This document shows positions 10,740 to 21,113 of a stretch of DNA of 64,000 bases, one piece after another. Position numbers and translations under genes: made by a program. The DNA is from Elmis aenea (lineage: Eukaryota; Arthropoda; Insecta; Coleoptera; Elmidae). Under the pieces are notes generated by a model. That model had not been told where the DNA came from, searched no databases, and saw only the letters and a list, made by a program, of their open reading frames with translations. The DNA is taken from the NCBI GenBank assembly GCA_947652605.1, contig OX393577.1, positions 26,663,466 to 26,727,465 on the forward strand, in the 5' to 3' direction. Every line of letters begins with the position of its first letter. Position 1 is the first letter of the stretch.

Positions 10740-12387
10740 CTTGAAAAGATAGTTATGGCTGAATTTATATTAAATTTGCGTTCTAAAAAATATTACAAAC
10801 CAAGAAAAAGTACGTGCAATCGTGACTTTAAAGCCATAGATAGATTTTCTGACGATAATGTGCAGTGGATGGCATTTTTAAAATTTAGAATCAGGAGAAA
10901 GCAGAGGTGGTGCGATATCCAAGATGGTTAAAATGAAAATATTTTTAAGATATGTGGGAGATCCTGGATTTCAAGCAAGGGTAGGAGAAGATGTTGGTGT
11001 GCATTAAACCGCGGGATCAAAACCAATACAAGAAGTAGGGGATAAGATAATTGAAAAAAGTGGCCTATGGATAAAATTTTCTCAGAACGTTGCAGATATA
11101 AGGCAAGCCAAGCATAATTATTGGCAATCAGGTTATAATTTGCCATGCGCCGTCGGTGTCATTGATTGCACACATATAAGAATTAAAAAAACGGCCAGAT
11201 GTAATCTCGGCACAAATCCCCAAATAGCGGGGTGTCATTAAAACATTATCGTTAATCCTTATAGTAAACTGGGCACAAGTGATAGGGTAGAATGTTATTA
11301 CCTATACTTGTTTTCCGATTGATAATTACATTTCGGAAGATGCAGAATTTCCTCCCGAGATATGGGCTGAAATGAATGCATCCTTAAATATGACGACCAA
11401 TGCATGCGAATCGTGTGTAATTCCCATCTAAACAATTCTTTCAACAGTAGCCACCCTTGCTTATTCATATTTGTAGAAGTATTATTAAAAATTCAAGAAG
11501 AAATATATATTAAAATTAAAGTAAACAGTATTCAAACCCCATATAAATACCAGAACGGAACCACATTTCAAATTATCAGAATGGTGGCATTAGCGATTTA
11601 CAGTTTGTAAAATTAGTTTCGCATTATTATTCTAATATGTAATATGTACTGATAAATAAATTTTTTGCTCTGAAATAATAAAGTTTTTAATTAAATAATT
11701 TACTTTTATTACACTTAAATAAAAATAAAAATAAGTTAAAAACATTTTAGAAATCAATCTAAGCATTATTGTGTGTGGTTGTGCCGAGTTTACTATACCA
11801 CCTTTTCAGCAAAATTTTATGGTGTGCCCAGATTACTATACGTTTAATCCTTCTACCTGACTTTGTGCCGAGTTTACAATCGCCCAAAAAAACATCGATG
11901 CACGGACATGAATACATTAATCTAAAAGGATATTCTAGCATTAATGTGCAAGCGACATGTAACGCACGACTCAAGGATTTGGAGCAATTCGGAAATTTAT
12001 AATATTGCAGGAAATACTTTTGAAAATAGACAAGCATTACTTTTAGGAGATGAAGCATATGCTATCGCGCCATGGCTGATGGTTCCTTTTAGAAACCCGA
12101 ATATACCGCAAGAACTCGCCTATAACAACCTGTTTACAAAAAAAAAACGGGTAATAATTAAAAGATGTTTTGGCCAGTTAAAACAACGATTTCCGATTCT
12201 ACAATATAAAGTCCGAGTTTCCACTGAAACAGTCCCAAAACTTATTGCGAGCTATTTCGTTCTGCATAATATAGCAAAATATATGAACGGTGAAGTAGAC
12301 TTAACAGAGCTTTTACTAGTCGATATTCCCGTTCAGCATATACCAAAATTGGCCTCCCATTGTTTTTTAATGATATCAATAGCTTGA
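10740..12387 (+). pseudogene. HARBI1-like DDE transposase, broken
   Basis: PIF/Harbinger transposases cut and join DNA with a DDE nuclease (DDE_Tnp_4). Recognisable pieces in order are DNVQWM near 10855, MKIFLRYVGDPGFQ from 10932, GVHQ-like GVH with a stop near 11007, and GVIDCTHIRIKK at about 11155-11190 (first catalytic Asp). After an insertion come HGHEYINLKGYSSINVQAT (about 11900-11960), THDSRIWSNSEIY (second Asp, codon 9 of the ORF opening at 11944), LLGDEAY then PWLMVPFRNP, and KRCFGQLKQRFP. In that last motif the family's catalytic Glu is replaced by Lys. The 11944-12387 ORF (147 codons) is the best-preserved part. At least two frameshifts, several stops and the Glu loss make it non-functional. 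Confidence 0.85.
11206..11872 (+). mobile_element. MULE-like insertion with transposase C-terminal relic
   Basis: The insert separates the first-Asp and second-Asp parts of the Harbinger transposase. CTCGGCACAAA stands at 11206-11216 and its inverse at 11862-11872. Related GTAAACTGGGCACAA words lie at about 11264 and (inverted) 11779. Between them, the plus strand from about 11318 reads DNYISEDAEFPPEIWAEMN, then TTNACES, and after a frameshift NNSFNSSHPCLFIFVEVL. This resembles the C-terminal region of Mutator-like transposases (NACE.FH..LN..F...HP). AATAAA signals follow near 11653. The target duplication is unclear. Confidence 0.55.
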
Positions 12388-12512
12388 GATTTTGATTTCC
12401 TTGCAGCAGTTGTTTTTGACTTCGAAAACACAATTGGAAAATCATGCAAAATCTTGACGAATACCATTTGAAAAACATTGTTTTTATTAATTTCTTCTTC
12501 ACTATCACTCAT
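12338..12512 (-). pseudogene. Myb/SANT-like second gene of the Harbinger element, 5' fragment
   Basis: From an ATG at 12512 the minus strand reads MSDSEEEINKNNVFQMVFVK, then a stretch ending IIKKQWEANFGI at about 12338. It has an acidic start, an amphipathic helix and a Lys/Arg-rich helix ending in W. This matches the Myb/SANT-like trihelix protein that PIF/Harbinger elements encode as a partner that helps the transposase enter the nucleus and bind DNA. It is truncated where it meets the 3' end of the transposase, so the middle of the element has been deleted. Confidence 0.65.
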
Positions 12513-12841
12513 GATGATTTATTGATTGACACTAGTAACACGTGTACGCAAAACTGAGGACCATTTGCAAGTCAAAACTTGTGTAGAATGTATCATTACA
12601 AACGTGTGTTTGTATATAAGAGTATATACCTACTCAAATTAAGAGGAGCAGTTACTTCTCAAAGTTAGCTCGTTTTTATTCTTACGAAACTGAGTATAAA
12701 CTCTCACTTTATGCTCATGCTCAGAGTACATACTTAGAGTATAAACTCTCGTTTTATTCATACCACCTAATGTCGTAAAACTGCCAATTTAATGATTTAA
12801 GACAATTAAACTAAATCTTTTAGGTACTTCACAATAAAAGT

Positions 12842-12885
12842 CTGGGTAATTTAGGTCAGGAGACCTTGGAGGTCATGAGCACCTA
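12842..12885 (-). pseudogene. Tiny DDE transposase relic
   Basis: On the minus strand this stretch reads PPRSPDLN followed by YPD, the conserved WPPRSPDLNPLDF block around the third catalytic Asp of Tc1/mariner transposases. Only about 14 codons are recognisable, so it could be chance, though the motif is distinctive. Confidence 0.35.
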
Positions 12886-13964
12886 AAAAAAATTAACCGC
12901 ATGTTTATAACTTAAACCCCCTGTATCTCCAAAAGGATTGACTTGTAGAGTTTTTTTTAATTTTTGTAAAGACTGTACCGGGGGATTCTTTGTTATTTTA
13001 AAAGAGATTCCTATTAACCTTTTATTTTTGTAAATCGCATAAAATTCTCTATCAAACTGTTTTTTTCTGCGATGGAATACGTATATCAGACTGGTGATAG
13101 TCAACTTTTGTTTTTGAAATTACATAGTACACCTTTTTGTTGCTTCTAAAAGAAAATTTGCTTCTAAATCTGATTATGCATTGAAGACTATCGCCAGTCG
13201 AATATTTTCATGGTAGCAAAACAATTTTAACGTAATTATATAGAAAATTCCCTGCGATTTACAAATTATAAGGTTTATAGCGATTTTCTCTAAAAATAAC
13301 AAAGTTTTGAGAATGCGACAGTCAAACTTAATCACTCGGTAAAATTTTGACCGTTTGTTTCGTCCCTGCATGCAACATTTTTCGTACTAAAGTACTCCTA
13401 TAATAATTTTTATAGGATGTGCTTGACCAGTTTTATTAAAACCGGCAATTAATTGAATAGTCCCTTGAATGGGCCGATAAAACTTTAAAATACTTTGAAC
13501 CTAAACTGAACAATGCAACCTGAACTTTACAATATACCGTTTATTACAATCAATTATTAAGTGTACAAGAACTAAAAACATGTAAAAATATTTTACCTTT
13601 TTATATTTACTAAAAGTAAATAATTTTACTTCCGATTTGAAATTAAAATCGTAAAACGATTGGTAACCATTACTTTTAGTCAATATAAAAGTATTACTGT
13701 CCACCTACAAGAAATGTCTGCTGCAGGACTACTACTCAATTTCCATCCGTATTTCTTATCCGGTGACATCACACAGTAACCAATTCACAGAATTCAACTG
13801 ATCGTTAATCAATAGTAATCATAAAGCAACGCATTTCACAGCGGTCAATAATTTACAATTGAAATTTTCAATATACTTCATTTCATACTGGACTGATAGA
13901 ATACTGATATCAATGTTGACATTGCAAATCAAGTCGACGTTGATTGCGAAGCCGGAAGTATAAA
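12886..13964. other. AT-rich non-coding stretch, nothing recognised
   Basis: Minus-strand ORFs near 12883-13104, 13174-13371 and 13501-13704 carry no known motif and are probably chance. Confidence 0.45.
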
Positions 13965-14902
13965 GGGTGGGCCAGAAACCATTACCAATTTTTTAAATGG
14001 AAACCATGGTTAGCTACAGGGCTCGAAATCGAAAAAATGTTGGTTAACGGTTAACCGAAATCGAGAACTTTATTTTTATAACGGTTTTTGTTGAAAAACC
14101 GGTTTTATTTGTAAAAAACCGGTTTAGTGTAAAAAATCGATTTAAATTATAAACTGGTTTAAAAAACCGGTTAAATTAACCGGTTTTTAAAATTATTTAG
14201 GTCAGGAATGCAAAGTATGAAAAGATATTATTTATTTATAATTTTATAATAAATGTACAATCAAGAGTTCAGTAATGACTTTTGGTAAACTAATCTACTT
14301 TTTTACTACAGATTTGGAATTTTCATCGTAATTTTATTAAAAAAAAGATGTTTTTTATTATTTTGGTTAAAGGTCACCGTTTTTTTTGCCTTTAAAAATA
14401 ACGATTTCGGTTTAGGTTAAAAATCACTTTTTCTGACAAAAAATAACGGTCAACCGGTTTTTTAAACCCTGGTTGGCTATGACCTCATGAAAAAGCATTT
14501 TTACCCCTTTTTTCAATAATATAAGCTTTATTCTATTAATTTTCATATTTAGGTTGAAAACAAATACAATTCATCAAAAAGTTCTTATGAAGCTATAGAG
14601 TGCCATGAATTTAAATAACATAGATACAAAAGAATGTTTTCATATTACAGTGCGTAAAAAAGTCTACCTACAACTTTTCCCAAAAAATATTTTTGTATCG
14701 TCAAGTATAACCGAGTTATTAAAGATTTTAAAAAATGCCCATTTAATTTTTGTTTATTATCTAGCGTGCCATGGAACCCTTTTAAAACATTAAAAAATCA
14801 CTGAATAGGTCTCAGAAAGGGAAACAATTTTCTAATTTAAACTTCTTTGTAGCTCTTACCGTTAACGAGATCCCAATAATGGCCCTTATATGTGGACCAC
14901 CC
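13965..14902. mobile_element. Putative long MITE hosting a hAT insertion
   Basis: The left end GGGTGGGCCAGAAACCATTA and the inverse of the right end, GGGTGGTCCACATATAAGGG then CCATTA, resemble one another, suggesting diverged TIRs. Removing the hAT insertion at 14017-14471 restores a run TTTAAATGGAAACCATGGTT then AGCTATGACC. This resembles TTTAAATGGAAGTCATAGTT inside the palindrome at 58 kb. Boundaries are approximate and no duplication was found. Confidence 0.45.
14017..14471. mobile_element. hAT MITE with AACCGGTT subterminal repeats
   Basis: It begins CAGGGCTCGAAATCG and ends AAACCCTG. It is flanked by 8-bp duplications GTTAGCTA (14009-14016) and GTTGGCTA (14472-14479), matching at 7 of 8 positions, the hAT hallmark. 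Both ends are packed with AACCGGTT-type palindromic words, likely transposase-binding sites. It is 455 bp, non-coding, and inserted in an older repeat. Confidence 0.88.
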
Positions 14903-15542
14903 AGTTTAAAATGAAGTACATGGGTATCTCGGAAACCGTTAGAAATACAAAATCGCTTAAATGGGGAAAAAGTTGCGCAATCACATGCGTAACAATAATC
15001 CAGTTTTACATTTTCAATAATTCATCCTGTTACGTAGTACCACGATGAAAACGAAAAATGTACATTTTCTTAAAACCTCCATATTACCTTTATTTGAAAA
15101 GATTTGTGCGCGAAATTTTCAGGATCGGAGAAATAACTAATGATTTTAAAAATGACATTAAAAATATTCTAAGCCTACTATGTTTCGCGCGGTCATACCT
15201 AACTTGTTTTTCTTATGGACGCCATATTGGATTTTTGCATTTTTTAAATCTCCATAACAAATGCTTTTCAACAATGTAAAGCATCCGTATGTTTAACCTA
15301 GGGAAAATAGGTATGCAAATTTGCAAAAATAAGGTTTCACCACAGTAGGCCTTGGTGTCGTGATTAAACAATTGCAACGACTATTTCTAACAACTGTCAA
15401 ATAATGCATATTTTTCGGTAGTGCAAACAAGTTGGGGATTTTCAAGTTTTCAATGGTTCGTTTTTTAAATAAGCATAAATATGAAATGTTGGAGTGCTTT
15501 ATTCTCTGTACCCATGTACTTCATTTTAAACTGGACACCCTA
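14888..15542. mobile_element. TIR element, CCAGTTTAAAATGAAGTACA family
   Basis: About 27 bp at 14901-14928 (CAGTTTAAAATGAAGTACAT then GGGTA) recur inverted at about 15509-15535. The right end, GGACACCCTATA, is a mutated CAGGGTGTCC-type terminus. It abuts the next palindrome. The interior ORF at 15058-15279 has no domain. Confidence 0.5.
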
Positions 15543-15544
15543 TA

Positions 15545-17052
15545 CAGGGTTCTCGTTTTTCGAGGGTCACTATGGGGATCTCGTAAACGGTAAGAGTTAC
15601 GACTTCGGTTAAATTAGGGCAAAGTTGTATATTCAGGTGCTTAATAATTTGACGCACAGAACTTATCTAGCTCTTTTAGTTTTTGAGATATAGGGAAAAA
15701 AGTAAAAAAGTGGATTTTTGTTTTTTGCCCGTAACTTTTTCATTTGATGTCGGATTTCATTTCTGTAAAAACTTTTTCATGGCCACTTTTTGCAAGAAAT
15801 CAGAATCCCCAATTATATTTTCCGTGAAACGTTTCGTTTTTTTTAAACTATCATCAGGTCAATTTTTTCTTATGGACGCTATATCTGATTTTAACGCCAA
15901 TTTGTAAAGCATTTTTTTCTGAATTCGATAATGTATAACACTTGGGACTTTTTTGAAACATTTGTTGTTAAAAATGTCAAAAACAAATATTTTATTTAAA
16001 ACAAATCCTAATAGGCATGGTAAATAATTGTCTTTGACCCTTTTTCCTTGGAAGCAGATAAGTAAACCGCATGAAATTACTAATTAAGGAATTTAATTTA
16101 AAAAATAGGAATTAATAAATATGTTAGGAATGCATTAACATTGTTCACTTATTAGCAAATTTATTAGAATATTTTCTTTGGTCAAGTAATAAATTTCTCT
16201 AAAATGTGTTTTGGGCATACAATCATTTGTAATAAAATTTTCGTAATCAAATAATAAGTGTTCATAGTTTACAAAAAACGTCCAGAAATCTGTTTACGCT
16301 TTTTGCTTATTAGAAGTCATTAACGCAGATAAAAGGCATAACTCGTTATTTTTTGTTACAAATAATTGTATGCCAAATAAGGAGTAATACACATTTTAGA
16401 GAAATTTATTACTTAACCAAAGAAACTATTCTAAAAATATTTGCTAGTAAGTGAACAATGTTAATGCATTCCTAACATATATTATTACCTATTTTTTTAA
16501 TTAAATCCCTTTAATACTAATTTCATGCGGTTTACTTACGTGCTTCCAAGGAAAAAGGGACAAAGACAATTATTTACCATGCCGATTAGGATTTGTTTTA
16601 AATAAAATATTTGTTTTTGCCATTTTTAACAACAATTGTGTCAAAGAAGTTCCAAGTGTTATACATTGTCGTATTCAGAAAAAAATGCTCTACCAATTAG
16701 CGTTAAATCAGATATAGCGTCCATAAGAAAAAATTGACCTGATGATGGTTTTAAAAAACGAAACGTCGCACGGAAAATATAATTGGGGATTCTGATTCCT
16801 TGTAAAAAGTGGCCATAAAAATGTTTTTACAAAAATGAAATCCGACATCAAATGAAAAAGTTACGGGTAAAAAACAAAAATCCGCTTTTTTACTTTTTTC
16901 CCTATATCTCAAAAACTAAAAGAGCTAGATAAGTTCTGTTTGCGTCAAATTATTAAGCACCTGAATATACAACTTTGCCCTAATTTAACTGAAGTCGCAA
17001 CTCTTACCGTTTACGAGATCCCCATAGTGGCCCTCGAAAAACGAGAACCCTG
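15545..17052. mobile_element. 1.5 kb near-complete palindrome (foldback element)
   Basis: It begins CAGGGTTCTCGTTTTTCGAG and ends with its inverse, with TA on both sides (15543-15544 and 17053-17054). The arms are inverted copies over roughly 700 bp each, meeting near 16.3 kb with almost no unique spacer. Paired blocks include ACGGTAAGAG, CATTTGATGTCGGATTTCAT and CATGCGGTTTACTTA. ORFs at 15683-15907 and 16940-17143 are translated repeat. No transposase is present. Confidence 0.9.
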
Positions 17053-17054
17053 TA

Positions 17055-17778
17055 TAGTAGATGATATAAAAATGTATGTAGTAGTTACATATTCAAATAA
17101 AATTCCCGTCTGTAGTAAAGTTCTTACGAACCGCCACTGTTAGTGACATTGGTAGGAAAAAGATAAATAACGAGTATTTAATGTACATCCAAATTTCGGT
17201 TTAATTTTTATTTCATGTTATACAGATTCCTTCACCATTAGGTGATATATAGGATGGGCCTGGGCATAAATTATGAACTCACGCAAACATTTTTGAGGAT
17301 AATTAGATAATTTAATAGGTAATAACCTATAATAATAGTAATTATACTTAGTAATATCAACGATTTTAATTATCTGATGCAGCGTATTACAATTTAACGT
17401 GCTGAGAAGGAGGTAATCCATTACAGCATCGTGGTAGGGCATCCCAAAAATTTCGTGTGATAGTTTTACTGCTTATTGGCAAGCAATATTTTTATAGTAA
17501 GTATAAAGAGGTAATTAACAATAACTTATTGTTTTAATAAAAGTTTGGTACATTAACAAAAAAACGATAAACATATAGGCCTACATTATTTCTAGCAAAA
17601 TTTATTCAGCGAGATAATAATTAACAATAACAATAAGTTGTAATACATTATTTTAAAGACATCATTGACAATAACAAATACGAAATAAGTTTTAATACAT
17701 TAACAAAACAATAATCAATTTTTAGAGTACCAGGACTAGGCAAAATACTTTTTTTAAATATACAGATCCAGTTCTTTT
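17055..17778. other. AT-rich stretch, probably part of a decayed hAT
   Basis: There is no recognisable domain. AACAATAACAATAAG-like runs occur near 17510-17710. The left end of the hAT relic to the right may lie here but was not found. Confidence 0.35.
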
Positions 17779-17995
17779 TCAATTCAAATGTGCACGCAGT
17801 AGACAAATCGTATCTAATATCTCATCACTTCGAATTTTCGTACATATTACCCCTGCAGAAGAAAAGGCTCTTTCTGCTTCGACACTTGTGGGTCTTACTT
17901 TGAGAAGGTGGTGGTAAATTACCGAAATTACCGGTATTCGGTAATCATATTGGCGGGTAAAACAGGTTAACCGTTTACCAGTAATCGAACCCCTA
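17779..17995 (-). pseudogene. hAT transposase dimerisation-domain relic next to a hAT end
   Basis: The minus strand from about 17905 to a stop at 17779 reads RPTSVEAERAFSSAG, then VICTKIRSDEIL and LLRAHLN. This is the hAT C-terminal dimerisation signature (P.S...ER.FS.AG). Directly to the right, a hAT-like end reads TAGGGGTTCGATTACTGG inward from 17995 with GGTAA and TTACCGG repeats. A 5' end fused straight to the C-terminal codons indicates a large internal deletion. Confidence 0.75.
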
Positions 17996-18045
17996 ATCGT
18001 TGCACGTCAAATTTACAAAATGCGTCAACATGGGCGGGTCTACGA

Positions 18046-18136
18046 ACATTCTTCGCCCACAATTCTTCGCCTACACAATTCTTCGTCCATAATTCTTCGT
18101 CCACAATTCTTCGCCTACACAATTATTTGCCGCCAC
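18046..18136. repeat. Minisatellite, about 14-16 bp units
   Basis: About six degenerate copies of ACAATTCTTCGCCTAC-like units stand in tandem (ACAATTCTTCG followed by CCC, CCT or TCC). Confidence 0.8.
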
Positions 18137-18159
18137 AATAAAAGTATATCACAAATTTT

Positions 18160-18437
18160 ATTTGTAAATGTGATTGTTTTTATTTATAACGTAATTTTTA
18201 CAGATTCTTTTACATTAGCCCAAAGTTGTTACTTGTATATCAGTACTTCCTCTTTTAATATTATGTTTAAAAATTGCTACATAAATAGCGTATGTTGTAA
18301 ATTTTAATCTATGTTATTATAGTATGAATAAAAATTAAATTAACCTGACCTGACATGACCTGACCTGACCTAACCTAACCTAATGTAAAATAATCTGTAA
18401 AAATTACGTTATAAATAAAAACAATCACTTTACAAAC
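18160..18437. repeat. Inverted repeat enclosing a telomere-like CCTGA/CCTAA array
   Basis: The left arm 18160-18218 (TTTGTAAATGTGATTGTTTT to TTTTACATTAG) is inverted at 18380-18437, which stops at the assembly gap. Between the arms, 18344-18383 holds eight pentamers, mostly CCTGA then three CCTAA. CCTAA is the insect telomere repeat read on the C-rich strand. At 40 bp it could equally be a simple repeat carried by the palindromic element. Confidence 0.75.
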
Positions 18438-18637
18438 NNNNNNNNNNNNNNNNNNNNNNNNNNNNNNNNNNNNNNNNNNNNNNNNNNNNNNNNNNNNNNN
18501 NNNNNNNNNNNNNNNNNNNNNNNNNNNNNNNNNNNNNNNNNNNNNNNNNNNNNNNNNNNNNNNNNNNNNNNNNNNNNNNNNNNNNNNNNNNNNNNNNNNN
18601 NNNNNNNNNNNNNNNNNNNNNNNNNNNNNNNNNNNNN
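18438..18637. other. Assembly gap (200 N)
   Basis: Exactly 200 N. The gap begins where the right arm of an inverted repeat ends, so the break may reflect assembly trouble. The ORF spanning it is an artefact. Confidence 0.99.
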
Positions 18638-19254
18638 ATTTTCACACTTTTCTATATTTATTACATGAGTTGCTAAACCGTTATTTCCAACAGGTGTCTA
18701 AAGGATATTACTCTGTCAGCTGTGGTAAAGGGAATCAATCAAAGGATACAGTAAACTAAATTACAAGTAGAAAACCACAGTTTAAACCTTTAGACATATC
18801 GGATTCCCTGTATCAATTCTGATCCAATTTATCGCCAAGTGCTTGTAGCTTTCTGTTTCATTTATAGTACTGGTGCCAACGGGTCTTCTAACACTTTTTA
18901 CAACTCGATACATCTATAAGTCGCTTTACCTCTGTTACTCGACTTTAGAAAGGGTCCGTTGAAATCGGTGCACACTAACTCTAAATTTCTTATAACATCA
19001 TTAAGCTTTACGACCCTACCTTAATTCTTTACTGATTACGACCAGATGCTGATGATCTGGTGTAAATTTGTAGTTTGTAGAGTATTTGTATAAAGTGCGG
19101 ATGTGTGAAGTAAGTGTAAGTTTTGTGTAAGTGTTGGAGTGCAGCCTCACACCCCTAATTATGGCTTAGGTATATGTTAAATGAGTAAGACTGTTAATCT
19201 GTACTAATTTATTAACAATAATTTTCTCTATTTATACACAATTATTTGCTGATA
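18638..19254. other. Non-coding stretch, nothing recognised
   Basis: No element end or domain was recognised between the gap and the next palindrome. Confidence 0.5.
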
Positions 19255-19256
19255 TA

Positions 19257-20979
19257 CAGGGTGCACCACGACCCTGAGATTCTTCGATAGCTCCTTTATT
19301 AATGAAAATATCAAAAAATGTTTAATACAAATATTGTGCGAACCTATTTTCTACATAACATAAAATTATTTTCAAATATACAGGGTGTTTCGTTTGATCG
19401 GCACATATAAAAATTTATTTTTTTTAAATAGAACACCCTGTATATTTTTACATTTTTGGATTTTTCTTAAAATTTACTTTAAAAAATGTATAAGGTTCTA
19501 TGGGTCATAAGTCAACCACCGTTTTCGTAAAATTTACATTTTTGTAAAAATTTTGAGCGATACAGCACTTTCAATTTTTTTTTACATTAAAGTTATTTAA
19601 AAAAGCGGTAAAATTTCGTTTAAAATTTAGATTGACAATAGATTAATTAACACTTTCCGCTAGCTACATTTTAAAAATATTATACAGAGTGTTTTTTACG
19701 CTTGGTCAAACTTGTGAAACTTTAAACATCGATAAGTCATTTTTCTTAAATGCAACATCCTGTATATTTTTACATTTTCTTGTAGAGAATTTAATTGTCT
19801 TTCGAAATTATTAAGCATGTCCTATACCTAAAGTTAATATTTTTCGAGCTATCTCGATTTTTATTAGTATTACTAAGGCAATTAAAATATTTTAAAGTGG
19901 GCCATGGATGTAAGTCGTAATTTTTCAAAGAATTTTTAAACAAAAGAATAAAAAGAGCTGCAACTTTAATTTTAGGCTAAAAATGTACCCCATTTTACCG
20001 AAATGTATCGTATAAATTGTTCAAGATTATGTCCTTGTTCTACGCACAGCCGTAGACCTTGTCTGAAAGACTCTAGCTCCCTTTATAACATTTCGGGGGT
20101 TATACCATCAAAAGCAACACGAATCCTGTTCTGCACATCTTCAGCAGTTGTTGGGGGGTCTTGATACACCTGTTTTATGGGTCCCCACAAAAATAAATCT
20201 ATAGGGGTAAGATCAGGTGTCCTAGGTGGCCAGGAGATTGGTCTACCTCGTCCTATCCATCTATTACGATATTCTGTGTTCGGCAACTGCATTACTTGCT
20301 GTGTTGCTTTTAATGGTATAACCCCCGAAATGTTATCGAGAGTGCTAGAGTCTTTGAGACAACATCTACGGCTGTGCGTAGAACATGAACAAGGATATAA
20401 TTTTAAACAATTTATACGATAAATTTCGGGGTAAAAGGGTACATTATTGGACTAAAATTAAAGTTGGAGTTTTTTTAATTCTTTCGTTTAAAACTTCTTT
20501 GAAAAAATTACGACTTACGTCCATGGTCCACTTTAAAATATTTTAATTGCCTTAGTAATACTAATAAAAATCGAGATAGCTCGAAAAATAATTAATCTAT
20601 TGTCAATCTAAATTTTAAAAGAAAATTTCACCGCTTTTTTAAATAACTTTAATGTTAAAAAAAATTTAAAGTGCTGTATTGCTCAAAAATTTCATAAAAA
20701 TGTAAATTTTACAAAAACGGTTGACTTAAGACCCATATAACCTTATACATTTTTTAAAGTAAATTTTAAGAGAAATCCAAAAATGTAAAAATATACAGGG
20801 TGTTCTATTTAAAAAAAATAAATTTTTATATGTGCCGATCAAACGAAACACCCTGTATATTTGAAAATAATTTTATGTTATGTAGAAAATAGGTTCGCAC
20901 AATATTTGTATTAAACATTTTTTGATATTTTCAGTAATAAAGGAGCTATCGAAGAATCTCAGGGTCGTGGTGCACCCTG
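19257..20979. mobile_element. 1.7 kb palindromic element carrying a transposase relic
   Basis: It begins CAGGGTGCACCACGACCCTG and ends with its inverse, with TA on both sides (19255-19256 and 20980-20981). The arms run about 800 bp inward, with one deletion in the right arm near 20590. They include TATACAGGGTGTTTCGTTTG, AGATTGACAATAGATTAATT and, near the centre, transposase codons. Parts of the arms also occur as the separate element at 44712-45767 and the fragment at 37.9 kb. Confidence 0.9.
19991..20422 (-). pseudogene. Mariner-superfamily transposase C-terminus, duplicated head to head
   Basis: The minus-strand ORF 20292-20083 reads RWIGRGRPISWPPRTPDLTP then IDLFLWG (third catalytic Asp), followed by PPTTAEDVQNRI and FDGITPEML. 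Past a stop, the minus strand continues with RELESFRQGLRLCVEQGHNL. The plus strand at 20309-20422 carries a second copy of that same C-terminal end (GITPEML, LESLRQHLRLCVEH), so the 3' end of the gene lies in both palindrome arms. The N-terminal half is absent. It belongs to the same broad family as the fossil at 190-459. Confidence 0.85.
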
Positions 20980-21035
20980 TATACATTAAAAATTACATAA
21001 AAATATTACTAACGGAAATCAAGTTTGGTTTGTCA

Positions 21036-21113
21036 CCTTACTTTGCAATTTACTAATTGTGAAATCGACAGTTTATATCGACTTGCGCATGTAGCAAATT
21101 GCAAAGTAAGGTG
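21036..21113. repeat. Hairpin, 18-bp arms
   Basis: CACCTTACTTTGCAATTT is followed about 40 bases later by its exact inverse, AAATTGCAAAGTAAGGTG. It is a small palindromic repeat, possibly a MITE relic. Confidence 0.7.

Larger units (their letters stand above)
10598..12768 (+). mobile_element. Decayed PIF/Harbinger DNA transposon
   Basis: Two opposing genes typical of the superfamily lie between diverged inverted ends. The left end, near 10599, reads GGGTGATATGAATAAAA, and the right end, at 12752-12768, is the inverse of AGGTGGTATGAATAAAA. Further inside, TATGAATAAAA recurs at about 10657 on the left and GAGTTTATACTC repeats lie in the right subterminal region. The flanking triplets do not match, so the ends are approximate. 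The transposase is broken by stops, frameshifts, a missing stretch and a MULE-like insertion, so the element is immobile. Confidence 0.7.

Noticed and set aside
12242..12508. The 88-codon minus-strand ORF MIVKKKLIKT...
   Set aside because: It is an out-of-frame reading of the Myb/SANT-like fragment. The frame from 12512 carries the recognisable motif.
18430..18645. ORF across the gap
   Set aside because: It is almost entirely N, so it has no information.
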